DNA from: Strigamia acuminata
Taxonomy: Eukaryota > Arthropoda > Chilopoda > Geophilomorpha > Linotaeniidae
DNA length: 64,000 nt
Direction of reading: 5' to 3'
Assembly: GCA_949358305.1 (NCBI GenBank)
Contig: OX442315.1
Coordinates: 29,724,427-29,788,426 of the forward strand
Made by a program: the position numbers and the translations under genes
The notes under the pieces: generated by a model
Database searches by the model: none
Told to the model about the DNA's origin: nothing
What the model saw: only the letters and a program-made list of their open reading frames with translations
In this document: piece after piece, positions 12,346 to 25,925 of the stretch
Position numbering within the stretch: position 1 is the first letter of the stretch
Layout of the letters: each line of letters begins with the position of its first letter

Positions 12346-13346
12346 ATGCCATTAATGGCAAGTGTTTATTACCTCAACAAACTAGCTTAATTTCATTTAG
12401 GGCCAGCTGTGCTTAATCACTCATAATGAAGAATTTATTTTAAAATTATGTTTCATTTTTCAAGTTTACGCAGCCAATTTAAACACAAAACTTGTACCCG
12501 ATACACATTTCAATATTAAAAAATAGGAATTTTGTAAGTTTCCATTAAGACCGGTCTTAGCACTTGCGGAACCCAATATGTGAGACCCCCATTGCATTCA
12601 GCAGTCTATAAACAGCACGATACCCCAATGTTAAAATTCCTCTAATTCTATACTTAAGAAATCTCCGAAGTTTGGTCAGTGTGTTGACAACAATGTCCCC
12701 AAACATCGGACAAAAGCACAAACACCTGACTCTTGTAGGCTTTTCTCTCTTTCATTACCAGCTGAAACTCTTGTACGAGCCCTCAATTAACTCTTAGAAA
12801 AGTCTTGGGTTTGATTAAACTTTTTGTTAAGCCAAAAAAAGGCTGAAATGAAAAGTAGGTTTTATTGAGGCAGTTTAGAGTAAGTGTTAATGATGAAACG
12901 TAATTTCCGACTAAAGAAGCTCAAGAGTCTCAGGCCTGTATTCACTTGAATGTTCGTATTTTTATCAGTCACAAACTTGATCAATGACCATTGATGACCC
13001 TATTGAAAATTACCTACTATTTCTTCCTGTTTAATCAATAATGATTCTGTGGGACCTAACTCCTTGGTGACTCAGCCTTCACAAGTCAGTAAAACAAAAT
13101 TCTCTTCACTAACAAAATGTCAAATGTCAAAATGTCAAATGTCAAATGCACTTGCAATAAGGTGTACATGTTGCGCTATCGGTAACAATGCTTCAACTAC
13201 CAATGTCCGAAAAGGACACTTCTTAAAATTTAAATTTATTGACCCGTCTCCACAATTTAAGTCTCAACGACCAAATTTTGGCACCAATTTTTATTGCTTG
13301 GAGGGGCGCATGACCCTCTCCAAGCCAAGGAAATTTGCTGCATATT

Positions 13347-13420
13347 AGTCACCCCAAAATGGCCTTTAAAATAATTTTTTATCGCGATTAAAATAGCAAA
13401 GAGGTCATTTTTGGGGCACT
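13347..13420. repeat. Imperfect hairpin-forming inverted repeat
   Basis: AGTCACCCCAAAATGGCCT and AGGTCATTTTTGGGGCACT are near reverse complements, enclosing 36 AT-rich bases. It may be a tiny foldback element. Confidence 0.5.
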
Positions 13421-13539
13421 ACATTCAAAATTTTCATGGTTTTTGATGTGTTTCTTGCTTGTATTTGAATGGATTGAAGTTGGTTGCAGTTGGATGTAAA
13501 ATGGATGGAGTCAGGAAAGTGACCAGTCGCTTGTAAAAA

Positions 13540-13610
13540 ATTTGCATTCAAGGAAAAACATAGGTGGCGCTGCGCAAAGGCAGCGTCACAAATTATCAAT
13601 CAAGGAGAAT
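13540..13610 (-). repeat. Dispersed repeat family D, copy 2
   Basis: The reverse complement matches 6,690-6,765 (GTGACGCTGCCTTTGCGC, then AGCGCCACC). Element type unknown. Confidence 0.55.
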
Positions 13611-16600
13611 GAAGTGCCAAACACTCCAGTTTTGAACATCGACTACAAAAAGCCGGACAAAGACCCCAAAAAGAGGACTTGTCCGGTGGAAACAGGACGT
13701 ATGGTTACCCTACTTCAACCACAGAAATTGATAATAAAGGCTAAACTTAGAAAGGTGCTTTCTTTTTATATCGATAATTTTATTTGGATGTGTACCCACC
13801 ATGAAAAATGTTGGCAAATAGTTACAGCGCTCTCGCACACACAAAAAAATGGACAAATATCCTCATTGTTGTCTTTTCGCTTTATTTCTTTTTTCATTTT
13901 TCTTTTTGTGGATGTCCAAAGGTTAATGGTCTAGATAAATTCTTTTACGAACCTACCTAATGACATTTAGATGCAAGATATATAGCCTCTATGCAGATGT
14001 TATCACATTTGAATGCTCGTATCTGGTATTCACGAGGAAACCTTTAAAATGGCATGTTGAGCAATTGAACCCAAAAGTCACAAACAAGTTGCGCAAAAAA
14101 AAAACAAAATAAACAAAAATAGGTCAAGTAATTTCTTTGCACTTGCACTTGCACAAGCAAGGATTTGGCAGAAATCGTAGAAAAAGGGAAAAAAAAAATC
14201 CGCCCAATCTCATTCCAAAAATAAACCGTATATGTGATCTAAGACACGGTGCTGCACAGAGCAACGAACAGGAACGAATGCATAACTCTAACTCGCACCT
14301 CTACAACTTTATTTACTTTAGCAAGTAATAACCCCAATGACAACAACTTAACTTGTACTACGTATCAAACCGAGTAAATTGCGCGTCCTCAACTTACATA
14401 TTAACGAAAATCGAATCGTCTTTCGCCAGTTCTTTATAATCTCATTTGTTTGCATTAAAACGCTTTCCCAATCCTCAATCTGTTTGTACATAACAAATTA
14501 ATTGAAACTGCTTAGGAATTCTTCGCTATATTACAAACAATTGGTTTTACTCGCGTGACGTAACAAATTAATAATAAACCGAGGCCATGTTTTAATGTCA
14601 AAACACCTGAACCTAATGTAGTCGCTAATAACATTTCGAAATTAAAAAATTATGCTAAATACATTATTTTCGTATGAACTTTCGGTTTAAAATTGGCTTC
14701 ATCTTTTCCTGGCTCCGAATCAATATCGCGAGCAAAGAAAACCAATTACTAGATTCCAACACACAAAATTAACAGCAACATTTGTTAATTGCTTTGCAGA
14801 TTTAGCCAACAAAATGAAAAATGTGCACATTTTCATCTCATTACACTGGTGTCAACACTTAAAGCACAAATGTTACGACGCTCACCGCATTAAGCCTTTA
14901 CAAACTTAAAACCAAACCAAACCCATTTTTTCCTTTCTCTTTTTTCCACGTGATAAACCAAAATAATTTATCAACTCAGATATTTGTCCCCATCAAAATA
15001 AATAGAAATTAAGCCAAATATAAGCAAAATAAATCCCCAAGTGCGAAGCTTCGATTGCACCATTAATAAATCAAAACTAAGCTTAAGTTCTACCGCTTGG
15101 CTTAATAAAAGCTCTAACTTTAAAAGTGCACATCCTGCGGTAACCTTGGTGGATTTGTGCTAATGGATCTGCTGACCAATAGCAAAACCCTTTGGTTTAG
15201 CGAACAAATTTACCGAAATGTCAAATATAATTGACTGAAATTTATTTTTTATTTCTTCCGACAACAAAATGAATCAAAATTGCTCCTACAATTGCTCATT
15301 CTGTAGATCTACTTAATGTATTAATCAATCATCATAATACCACCTTTCCACCAAATTTGTTGTTCTCGAGCACAAATACGTGCGAGGTCGACAACATAAT
15401 GACACAAGTGATCATTACAGTCCTGTGTTGATAAAAACAAACCGTCTGACCTTACGTATGACCAATTTTCATTATAACCAAAATGTCCTCATACCCTTCG
15501 TCAGTGCTAACCCGGTGTAACCGCCTAGCCTGCCATAGGTCACTGACATAACCGACCAAAGGCCGTTTATTACGTGAGTGTGGGTCCATTATTGGGGTTC
15601 CCTGTCCTTTGGCTTGCCCTGATAAAGACCATTAGCCTAGGACGTCTTTTTCTTAGGGCAAATTCTCTTTTTATGAAATAAAATTAATCGCCTATTTTAA
15701 AATTTGTTTAATTATTTCTCGACGTTAGATAAAATTGTTCACTTGTCTTTCACAGTGAATATTAATATCTCATAATTTAAGGCGTGCAATTTAAATTCTT
15801 TTCCTGGGGCGTCCAAAACCATTTCATACAAGTGAAAGCAATAGACTTAATTAAAAGGCAGTGAAAACATGATAAGAAAACAAAGTGTTAGGCTTAGTCC
15901 TAAATCAACACATTTTCCTCTTCGTTTCATGTACTACAGTAGAAAAGTTTGCGCAAACATTTTTTATATACCTTGATGAATAAATCTATTACCATAAACA
16001 GAACAAATCTTAATTGGCAACTTACCAAATTACACCTTAACCTTATGCAATTTAAAGAGTACAATGCTCAAAGCAATTATTTCAAGCATGTGACCTTAAA
16101 ATGACCTCTTCAGAGTAATAAATGGAAGGCGTTAACTTCTCAAAGCACTGCTGCTACCATGCGAATTGTAACTCTACCTGCCAGACAATGGTGGACGGAC
16201 AAAGAACATTTTGAATTATTTACACTGTGACTACAGCAGCAGTTGCATAGGCTTGCAAATGGAATTACTGTCAGCGAAAGAACGGTTCAAAAATCCCATC
16301 GTCAGTGTTCCCAGTACGTTGTTCCCAGTACGTCAGCCCACACGGACACAGAACACGTGTAATGACATCGTCCTTGTATTACTTACAGTGTGTAATAGAG
16401 GATTGTACAATAGATTCAATATTTTAGTTTGGTAAATGGTTTGTCGTTTGATTTTACAGACAAGGATGCTGACAGAATTTGGTTTCTTTATGGATTATTT
16501 TCGTTAGTTTTAGCAAATTTATAAAAATAAAATTGTAGACTGGGACTGCAGACAGACAATTGTTACTTAACTGCAAAAACAATCCAACAATGCAATGCGC

Positions 16601-17104
16601 AGCAACATTGCGTTGCGTTACTTCATAGTGTGAACACAAGTGTGAACCAACCTTTAGCTTCATTAAATGTACAGATAACGGTTCAAATAAGATTATTTTT
16701 TTCAGTAAATTTACTGTCACACTTAGTTAATGGACGTCTGCTTTTTCACGGAAAATTCCATTCTGCTAGCACTTTTTCCTTAAAAAAGTAAAAAATAAAA
16801 TAAAAAAAAACATTTTTTTTTACAGCGCTGTTTTTCAAATGGTTGTCTTTGTTTGGGTTTTAGAGGTTTCAAGTACAACAAGAACTGTTTGGCATATAAA
16901 CATAACATACACTTTACTGCCACTTTGGATAGAACCCGTGCTTAGCAACAGCATCGCCATAGCTAGGCAATGAAAACTCCAGCAAACACTAGCAATATTC
17001 AAAAAGTCGCCTTTAAACAAATATTTATTCAAATTCAAAGTTTCGAATGTGAATTTAACATCATTTCATTCATCTGGTCAACACAACTAAGGGTTCTCTC
17101 AACC

Positions 17105-17240
17105 AAATTTTAAAAATGGCGGCAGATTTTACTCTGCATTCAGTCGCAGTGGGCATGTGCACATCTGCACAACATTTGAACAACAAAACAAGTTTAACTG
17201 CAATTTTACACATCCACTATGCGGGGTGGTGCAGACTCTG
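17105..17240 (+). repeat. Dispersed repeat family B, copy 2
   Basis: Shares AAAAATGGCGGCAGA, CATTCAGTCGCAGTGGGCAT, AACAACAAAACAAGTTTAAC and TGCA blocks in order with 8,818-8,965. Confidence 0.55.
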
Positions 17241-17548
17241 CAAAGAAAATCCTGCCCAGAATTGGCTGCGAACCTCAGTACATATTTGCACGTACTGAAC
17301 ATAATCCAAGCTGAAGAAATTACCAAAATTGACTGTAACTGATAAATTGTAACATAATGCAACCAAAAGACAAAATGTTACATATCTCTAATGTAGCTTA
17401 AAATTTAATAAAATCGTGTCCTCAGTGTGTAATTCTATCCCACATGTTTCCTGCATGTTATCTGTCAGTCACATCCTACTATTTAATAAAATCATGTCCC
17501 CTGTGTGTGCTACCACTGAAAGCCTTACCAAACATTTATATAAAAAAT

Positions 17549-17757
17549 AGTAGGTGCATTCAATAAAGCATTGCACGGTTGTTTTAATACTGTTTTACGA
17601 CATCTGACACGCGAATCTTCTATAAAGTCTCCAACAGTCGCTTTCTGGACAAGAAAATCTCGTGTTAATACTTGTGCTATCATTATAGCACTATATTTAC
17701 CATTTAACAATGTACTAATTCTAATGTTGTGTAAATTCACTTCAATTTGTAACCGAT
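17549..17757 (+). mobile_element. MITE-like element, family C, copy 1
   Basis: The left end AGGTGCATTCAATAAAGC resembles that at 26,202 (AGGCGAATTCAATAAAGC). Internal blocks (GATCTGACACGCGAATCT-like, CTAATTCTAATGTTG) and the right end also align with 26,202-26,497. No transposase is present. Boundaries are approximate. Confidence 0.5.
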
Positions 17758-18309
17758 CTAAACTTTCTTTGGTATTGATATTGATAAAAATTGGAAAATC
17801 AATAAGTTTAAGATTTGTAAGAAATCGAAGACATTATTTTGGAACAACTTGTGCATGTGAACTAGTGGAATAAAATTGACATACCGTATTAGATTGCTTT
17901 TCTTTGAACCAAAATAAATCATTAAGTTAATTAAACTGAATGATTTATTCACCTGTCTTAAACAACAGTTTAGTATTTTGCAATTTTCTTCACTTAAACT
18001 CATGAACATACTGAAAAATCTTTTTCCCATTGAAAATTTTTATAACCTTTACTCACGAGACCATATTGTAAGAATGAGGTACTTTGGGTCACAGACTAGC
18101 GGAGAAGGAAGAACTCATAAGCAGCACTCAAGGTTGAAAACTTTGATCCTTTGAAGCTGTCATCATTTTGCAAAATGAGTCGCAACGACTTTATATATTG
18201 TTTTAGCCTCTAACACAAACTTACATTTTCAAATTAATTTTTTAATTTTAAAAAAATTGATTACGGTACCCTTATTTACAATTTCTTAAACAAACCTCAA
18301 GTGGTTGTA

Positions 18310-18440
18310 TTGGCAGCGTATTGGCAGCGTCATGACGCACGACGCGCTTCAGTCAACGCGCGTTGGCGCTGCATACTAGTTCACATGCAATGCATGTGAC
18401 AAAGCAGCTTTGGTGCGTTAACGCATGCATGTGAACTAGT
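18310..18440. repeat. CpG-rich palindromic patch with 14-bp inverted arms
   Basis: The region starts with two TATTGGCAGCG units and a CpG-dense GACGCACGACGCGC run. It ends with exact 14-bp inverted arms ACTAGTTCACATGC (18,375-18,388) and GCATGTGAACTAGT (18,427-18,440). Its base composition is unlike the flanking AT-rich intron. It is probably part of a small foldback element. Confidence 0.5.
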
Positions 18441-18542
18441 CTTTAAACTTGTAGGTTCTCTCCCCAGGACGATACCCAATGTTATAAGCTTTGAAGCAAC
18501 ATATTTCAACAGAATTTCAATAATACTCTATAGCCAACAAAA

Positions 18543-18585
18543 GTAGCGGTTTGGTTTATCACACTATGATTGTTCAAACCGCTAC
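18543..18585. repeat. 11-bp inverted repeat hairpin
   Basis: GTAGCGGTTTG and CAAACCGCTAC are exact inverted arms separated by 21 nt, just left of the hAT insertion. Confidence 0.5.
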
Positions 18586-18722
18586 TAGATTTCAACAATT
18601 CCAATAGTTATTTATTACAAGCTGATTGTTCAAGCAAAGTTGTGAGGTGTAAAAAAATTGTTAGCAGCCAATTTGAGATATCGTAAGGAAACAAAATCTG
18701 ATTGGCTGTCTTATTTTATAAA

Positions 18723-19492
18723 ATACTCTCTAGGGATTGCAGTACCGGACGATTTGCATAGTACCGGTATTCGGTACTGACATTTTTTTCCGGTACTATA
18801 TTCGGTTCCGGTACCGAATGAAAAATGAGCACTGGTATTGGGGCCGGCACTACTACTGAGAGCGGTACTGGCACCGGCACCGGTTCTGGATAGTCAATCT
18901 ATTTCTCAACAATAATATTTATTTGTCATGTACCTGTATAATTAGATAATACTGTAGTACTAGAATTTATTCTTAAAAATATGAACGTAAAAAGCACAAT
19001 GAATCCAGAGACTGGTCATCCAAGCGGCTTCTTATCTTGGTGCAGAAAATTCCAGCCGACAAAAATGCCTGTTCCGATTCCACACCGATTGAAGGTATTG
19101 TCATAAGATACTGGTAGATTTTGTCAAGGTAGCGACCTTTTCAATATTTAATCATTAACTTTGTGAACTTATAAAAATTAGGCTGGTTTCCAAGTTAATT
19201 TAAAAAAAGAAACTGTTTCTAGCTGGAATGAGTAAATAACGAGTCAAATAAAATTAGTCACCTCCAACATCATTAGAAATGCTGGTAGTAGGTGGTGTTG
19301 TTGTGTTGTTTATGATGATGGAAAGTACCGGTTCCGGTTCCGGTGTGAGGGACGGTTCTGGTACCAAGAAAAGCTTACGGTACTAATACCGGCCCTCTGT
19401 ACCGACAGATAAAAACCTCGGTACCAAGACTGGTACTGAATCCCGGTAATGGAATCGATACTGAAACCAGTACTGCAATCCCTAGTACTCTC
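18723..19492. mobile_element. Non-autonomous hAT-like element with 8-bp target duplication
   Basis: The terminal inverted repeats are TAGGGATTGCAGTAC (from 18,731) and its reverse complement ending at 19,484. The flanks ATACTCTC (18,723-18,730) and GTACTCTC (19,485-19,492) are an 8-bp duplication with one mismatch, the size typical of hAT transposons. The subterminal regions are packed with GGTACCGG/CCGGTACC-type repeats, as in many hAT ends. No transposase frame exists in the 754 bp, so it must have been mobilised in trans. Confidence 0.8.
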
Positions 19493-19564
19493 ATAAAAAT
19501 CCATTTTCCTTATGCTTACAGTCCATCCTTATGCTTATGACATAAGGTTGACCATTTAAGCTTA

Positions 19565-19598
19565 TAAGGAAAAAGGCATGTCCGCAAATTCTCTAATA
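19565..19598. mobile_element. Diverged terminus related to the 7.8-kb MITE
   Basis: TAAGGAAAAAGGCATGTCCG followed by CAAATTCTCTAATA resembles the right end of the 7,771-8,270 element (TAAGGGAAAAATGCATCCCG, CAAACTCTCTAT). ATATCGTAAGGAAACAAAAT at about 18,680 may belong to the same older element, interrupted by the hAT insertion. Confidence 0.35.
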
Positions 19599-19914
19599 TC
19601 TTTTTTTTATATGTTGTATTAAAATAGTAATGTACTACAGTCAACACATTACATAATTAAATATTTACTACAATGTCTTTTTTAAAGAAGACAATCACAA
19701 AAATTTTAACATCGATTAAAATAACATCAAATTATTACACAAAAAATTATTTTTGAGACCCTGTAGGACAGAGAGGCTCCAAAACTATAGTTTATTTAGC
19801 TTTGTAGTAAGTCCGGCACTGTTTTGGTAAATCCATTATGTCAATGTTACAGGCTTCAACTGGTACCATACACAGCTGCATGCATGTTCTTGCTTAACTA
19901 AAGGTTAACCTTTG

Positions 19915-20402
19915 TTGACCCTGTAGTGACTTAAACATGTCACTTAATGAACATCTCGTTTCCTCCCCTTTACTAATATCAATTCGACTAGATTGCAAAC
20001 GGCCGTTGAAAACCGTTGGCCAGAGTATGAGCCCCGGATAAAGCCCAGATATTATGCCACGGCAATCTAACTGCCCAAAGTCTGGTTGTCATGAGCCAAA
20101 CTCGACATTTAGGGGGTTGCCGTGGTGATGAGCAGTTTGCTTGGCATGACAATATGCTCGACGCATGCGCCGCAACTAAAAGTAGGTGTACAGTATTTCT
20201 CTGAATAAAATTTAATCTTGACCTTGCCTCCAAACTGCTTTCATGCTCTTGTAACTGCTTTGTTGAAAAATCTCTTATCTGTGAATATTGGACTTACAAC
20301 ATTCATCTGGATACTTCTGAATGTCTAATCAGAATTATCTGTTTCCCTACCCACTTGACGAAAGGTAACAAATTGACTTGATCATTTGTTACTACTAATG
20401 GA
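19915..20402 (-). repeat. Dispersed repeat family A, copy 2
   Basis: Homologous in reverse orientation to 5,505-5,845, and about 150 bp longer through internal differences. An 81-codon minus-strand frame here has no counterpart in the other copy and is treated as chance. Confidence 0.65.
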
Positions 20403-20682
20403 CTCTGATGTTTGATCACAGACCTAAATAACTTACACTAGATTGCAAACTGAGAGATTGTGGATAAGAAGCGTATGCTTACAGGTAGTGGCATGATAAA
20501 ATGAGGAAAAATCCAGAGAAAAACGAAAAATAGGATTGAAATTGATGGAGTAAAACAGGAAGTTGGAAACAGGAAGTTGGAAAGCATTCATGACGTCATT
20601 TCACCCCAACAATGCATCCTATCACAAGCTGGGCGCCTTTTGCAGTACGCAGTCCAGTAATATTTAGGTCAGTGGTTTGATC

Positions 20683-20786
20683 CAGGGCTGAACTGGGTAC
20701 AAATTTAGTACTGGGAAATTTGGATGGGTTGGGCCACAGGAATGGACTTAGGTGGGCCAGGAACGGGCCAGTCCAACACTGACCTG
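20683..20786. mobile_element. Possible 104-bp hAT-type mini-MITE
   Basis: The ends CAGGGCTGAACTGGG and GGCCAGTCCAACACTGACCTG are imperfect inverted repeats with the CAG...CTG edges common in hAT elements. No convincing target duplication is seen. Confidence 0.3.
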
Positions 20787-23450
20787 GTTTTTATAGCTGT
20801 TTTTCCAGAATTTCTAGGGAAATTCCCAGTATTATATTGAGTCAAACTCGTTTCCCGCTCTTTTTCTCCTTTGTGTCCGTTTTGGATCGCGCCAAATCTC
20901 TTTGACGCTGTATTCCTTCGTATTTGTTACGTTTACTTAACTGTGTAATTGTAGTCTGTGCATTTGCACTTTTAACCTGAACTTAGTACATTGATTTGTA
21001 TTTAATCCAACTGTCTGAATAAACTTCTATGTTAATGCTCCAGTTAACACTTTGTTCTGATTTCGCTAATCCTTTTTTCACCCCTAGACAAACCAGCCAT
21101 TTTTCGATACAAGTCCCCTGTGGCATTCAATAGCAATCAATAGAACCAGGGATCACCATTCCGCTTACTATAATTTTTAGGTAAAATTCCAGGAATGGAG
21201 CAACCCAACCACCCGTATCTTTTCTGTGCGTCTATTTACTCGCCACTCAAGCAAAGTAAATTCTCTCTCCTGTTTACTTACAATTGACTGCGGATATCAA
21301 CATCAATTATGTGTAATAGTCAAATCAAATCTAATCAAATGTGCGTTCACCATTCACACTCAGGCGAAAGAAAAAAAATTACTTAGCACCTTGTCGTCGA
21401 GACATTTCTTGACTAAAATCTGAAACATTTATTATTTATTTTCTAATTAAATTTAAAAACATAAAAATTTGTAGAGTTGACTAACAAAATAACGACGCAT
21501 TTGGCAGACAAATTTTTACAAGAATACATCTTCATCGATACAAACAATTGCAAAATCAATCAAATTTGCATATTAATTGCAATCCAGTTTAAAAATACAA
21601 GTCAAAGACATCTGGCCATCACTGGAGACCCGCACAAGCTGTCTCTGATAACAAAGTAGTCTAAACGACTTGTTAAACCATCTCAGTCCTCGATTGATTA
21701 TGAATACTCAATAATTTTCCATTAAATGTAATATTTTGCATTTTGTTAGAAATGGATGAATTTGAAATTTAAATCAATTAATAAACAGTGCTGTGGTCCT
21801 TGGGGCTTGCAGCTATTCTGGCTAATTTTGTTAAGAGTCTTTGACCATTCGTCCAATTAGAGGAAACATGGTCTGATTGATTATAAAACTAGACCTACAG
21901 CGGGCAAAATTATTATTCAGACAGACAACATCGTCTCAATCGGTCAATAAAAATTGGTTGAACCTCCTGATTTATTTCCTCTACTTCCTCAAAAAGTTTC
22001 AAATAAAATACAAGCGAAATTTCAGGCAAAATTAATGTTCAGACAATGAAAAACGAGTTCAAAATCACAGATTTTGGCTTGATTAAAATTTTGTTGCAGT
22101 TGACTGCTTCTAATGTTTGATGCAGATGCACAAAAAAAACTACCTTTTATTTGATTTTGTGATTTTCCTGTTTTGCGCTTTTGCAATTAGCAACGTGGTT
22201 GGTGAAACTAATCACAATAAATCATTAAGTTCAAAAATTTTAAAATTGCAAAATTACAAAATTGCCGACTAAAAAGCTTTTTTGGAGATTATTTTTCGAT
22301 TTGCATAAAACTGATTTTAAATCTCTTGGCTTACACCATTAAATTTTTATACCTTCAAAAAAAGAGAAAAACGAAAAAAAAAATTTAATTAACCACTATA
22401 CCTTAGCTGCATTCAATATTTCAGACTAAACACATCACAAAAGCAACAAGTCAGTAAAATCACTTTATCCTTCAATACTTAAAGCAGCTAATTGTTTCTC
22501 TCTAATAACCAAATAGAAAATTTTAAACCCTCAACATGGAGATTCATAATCTTTTCTAGGTCCCCTGAATTGTGCTTTGTGCAAATTAGCATTCCACACA
22601 CACACCTACTAAGAGACCGAGACCGAGACTCCCTAGAGTGATTTGTTTCTCGGCTCACTTTTGCATTTCAGCTCGATTTTTTCCTTAATGAAAATGCCTT
22701 CCAATGTAAAGAAAACTGTGAACCAAAGTGAAGACAGTTTTCAACAAATTGCATTTGTTTAATTTAAACTCCCAAAAGACATGATCATTTCGTCCCATAC
22801 CTTTTTCACGCCTAAAATAAACACTCCAACTGAAAGATGCAATCAAGACGAGCATAATAAAACACCTGCAACAATTAAATACATTACAACCAATTTATAA
22901 TGTCACAAAAAGAAATATCAAAAGGCTTTTCACACGCACACTTAAAAGCCTAACTCCACGTTTGCTGCTCGACCTGAGCCCATTTTGCACGTGACATGCC
23001 GTTTGTCCAAATGACTGACATGTAAAGTTTATTAAATATGAAACGTCTAATAACTGCGGTTTATTCCCCGATAAATTACTGTTGACAGAAATCCACTTTA
23101 TTCGTCAAAACAACTGCTCTTGTCTACAACACTTTCCACTCCAACGACCACCACTTGATAGAAAAACAACCGTGTGCTTAAATCTATTCGAGTTTGAAAT
23201 TTACATCTCATCCAATAAATCCACTTAAATGTTATCAAAAAACATTTATATTTTTCCATCGAAGCCTAAAATAAAAAAAATTAAAATAAATTTTAAAAAT
23301 TCGAACGAAATTAACAAAAATTTGAAATTACAACGCTCTCGACATGGGAAATTAGGCCTGCATTAATTCCGCTCTCTGTGTCGACTGTCGATCGCCTTCT
23401 ATTTACATTTTAATAAAAAGCAAAGCAGTCCAACTTCGATAACACTCTTT

Positions 23451-23469
23451 ATTTCCGGTATCCGGAAAT
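23451..23469. repeat. Short perfect palindrome
   Basis: ATTTCCGG and CCGGAAAT arms surround TAT. The half-site CCGGAAAT resembles an ETS core. No further support. Confidence 0.35.
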
Positions 23470-25911
23470 GTGCGCAAGCGCGTGCGCTAACAAGTAACAT
23501 CGCACTGGGAATTTATTGGTTCTGGTTTCTGTTATTAGTGCCATTAACAGCCACCAGATGCAGCTAAGGGTGAAATGCAGCCAAGGGTAAACTTGTACGT
23601 AAAGATAAATTGGTCAGCAAGACAGCAAAACTCAAACAAACTAATCGCACAATTTAAATTTAAATTAAATTTTATTTTTTCTTTACAAAAATGGAAATAT
23701 TAAATTAAGAAAATAAAATTATTTTTTTAAAATAAATTAATCGAAACAAGTAAAGCTGTTGTCATTCGGCATTTGTTAAATTTTCACTCTCTCGTACTTT
23801 TTATGTAGGGTAAATTGAGTGTGACGTCAAAAATCAGCTTCGGGTTGCCAAGCAACAGCAGTAAAGATGAAGTTAAACAAAAAAAAGGGAACACCAAACT
23901 GCACACATTTTCTCTAGACATTGAATGATGGCCTGCTAGCCAAAAGAAAGAAATATGTGCCTTGCAGCTAAGCCATAATTTGCAAAAGGTGATTCGGAAA
24001 AAAGAAGGGGATAAAATGGCGCATTTTAAAGATGAAGTGTTTTATTTTATCTGGCATAAATGAAAATTTCATTATTTCCTAGGGACAGATTTCCCTTATT
24101 GTTTTTTTCGCTTCGAAAAATTTTAATAACAATAAAAATAAATAAAAATAAAACAAACTTTTAAAAAAGGATAAAATAAAACAGACTATTTTCGAATTTA
24201 AACATCTTGCGTCGTAAAATCCAGTTTGCATTGTCAGATGACCATAAAACCTATTTAGAGCAAAAAAAAATATTTTCATAGTATCAGCAGCCCAAACTAC
24301 AATTTACAAAGTGCAATGCACGTTCATTGATTAAACTACACACTACAGCAATGTCATCTAAGCAAACTACCATTAATCACTTGCCATTGATTGACTTACG
24401 TAATAACACCCAACTTTTCTGTTTATCTTTGCATCCGCACTTGATCGAAGCAAAATTGATGTTAATACCAGAGATTTGTTCTGTGGGCAACTCTTGAGTG
24501 TATAAATATTTGTCATCCATTTAATTTAATTTAAAAAAAGGCAAATTCCATAAAAACCATCACATGCTATAACAATAAACAAATATCAAGGCCAAACATA
24601 CTCACTGCCCAATTCCATCAGATTAATTAAATTTAAGTTGGAAACACTCAGTTAAAGAAATAATTTAAAATCTTTATGATTCTTGTACAGCAAATGTCAA
24701 ATGTCTTGCAGCCTCCATTGTCTTGTGAAGTGAAAATACGAGCACCATCCTCAGTTTAAAGTTAAATCAAGTGTCGCTGAAGTTAAAAGTGCAGCGAGTG
24801 CTGTGCAAGTGCAGTATTTCATCTTAAAAAATGTCAAGCAAATGAATAAAACAGTGTGCAGATAATGAAATTGTATGACACACATGTTACCTAGATTAAT
24901 GGCACCCCCTGCCGACTTCAAACCAGGCCCAGAAAACATCCTTTATTTAAGTGGCGTGCACAAGTGAAATGACCTTTACTAACAAGGGTTTCATATTCAA
25001 AAGGACACCATTTTCAAATTAAGTTGCTGCTGCTGTTTGAATTAGTTTCAGACTTCAGTTGGAAAACGGGCAGAAGCTTAATAATACATATATGTTTGTG
25101 ATTCATATTACGGCCTCGCCTGCCATTTTGTATTTGCCTTCTAATGTTGCAAATGTTAATTGTTTTTATCATCAAAAGTTCAACACTTTTTTTTTATTTT
25201 TATCTCGCAACAATTTTATTATTATTTTAAAGGTCCTGGGGATCCTGACGCTGAGACAGTCCTCTAGTGAACGAAACGTGATTTTGTGTTTATTTCAACG
25301 ATTTCAAACAGTTGTCCATTACCTGGCTGTATTTGTGCGATAAGTTTTAATAGAAAAAGAGTAAAGAAGCAAACATGTTTTAACCTGCCGTGTGCGCTCA
25401 AATTTGTTTTCCGTATCTTAAAGGATGTTTCCAATTTGATGGAATGTCATACGAGTTCCTGCATTATTTCCTCTACCATTTCTTATCTTAAATATCATGT
25501 TCACTAAAAGGTTCACTCTACGGATGTTAAGTTTACTGCATCCAATAAAACTACGTCAAAAATTACTTCGTTAACTGTCAACTCCAGTAAAAGTATATAC
25601 AAGGAAGCCCGAGAGAATAAAACTAGCTTTCAGTTATACTGTAAAAAAAAGAAAGAAAAAAAAAAAGAAGAAAAAAAGACAAAGCTGCATCCTGTTTCAT
25701 TCCATTTAACTTGATGCAGGTCCACATTTGCGCAGTATCAAAACGAAGATTTCGTTTGTTGTGTGATGCGTCAGCGCCAGAGGAATCTACGCCTCGCTCA
25801 CACTGTAGTGACTAGAAATGACTTACAGTTATAATTCCTCCACTAGATCAGCTTGAAATGTCATACCCGTGTCACTGTATACTACCGCGAGATAGCTTCG
25901 GGAGGGAATGT

Positions 25912-25925
25912 CCCCCCCCCCCCCC
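25912..25925. repeat. Poly-C tract (C14)
   Basis: An uninterrupted run of 14 C in AT-rich intron; a likely polymorphic homopolymer. Confidence 0.85.

Noticed and set aside
13542-13934. 130-codon plus-strand open frame in the Shal intron
   Set aside because: It starts inside repeat family D, is low-complexity and Lys/Phe-rich toward the end, has no domain and no splice context. Chance frame.
19987-20450. 14-bp direct repeats ACTAGATTGCAAAC flanking part of family A copy 2, as a target duplication
   Set aside because: Homology to family A copy 1 continues through the left repeat, so it lies inside the element and is not an insertion boundary.
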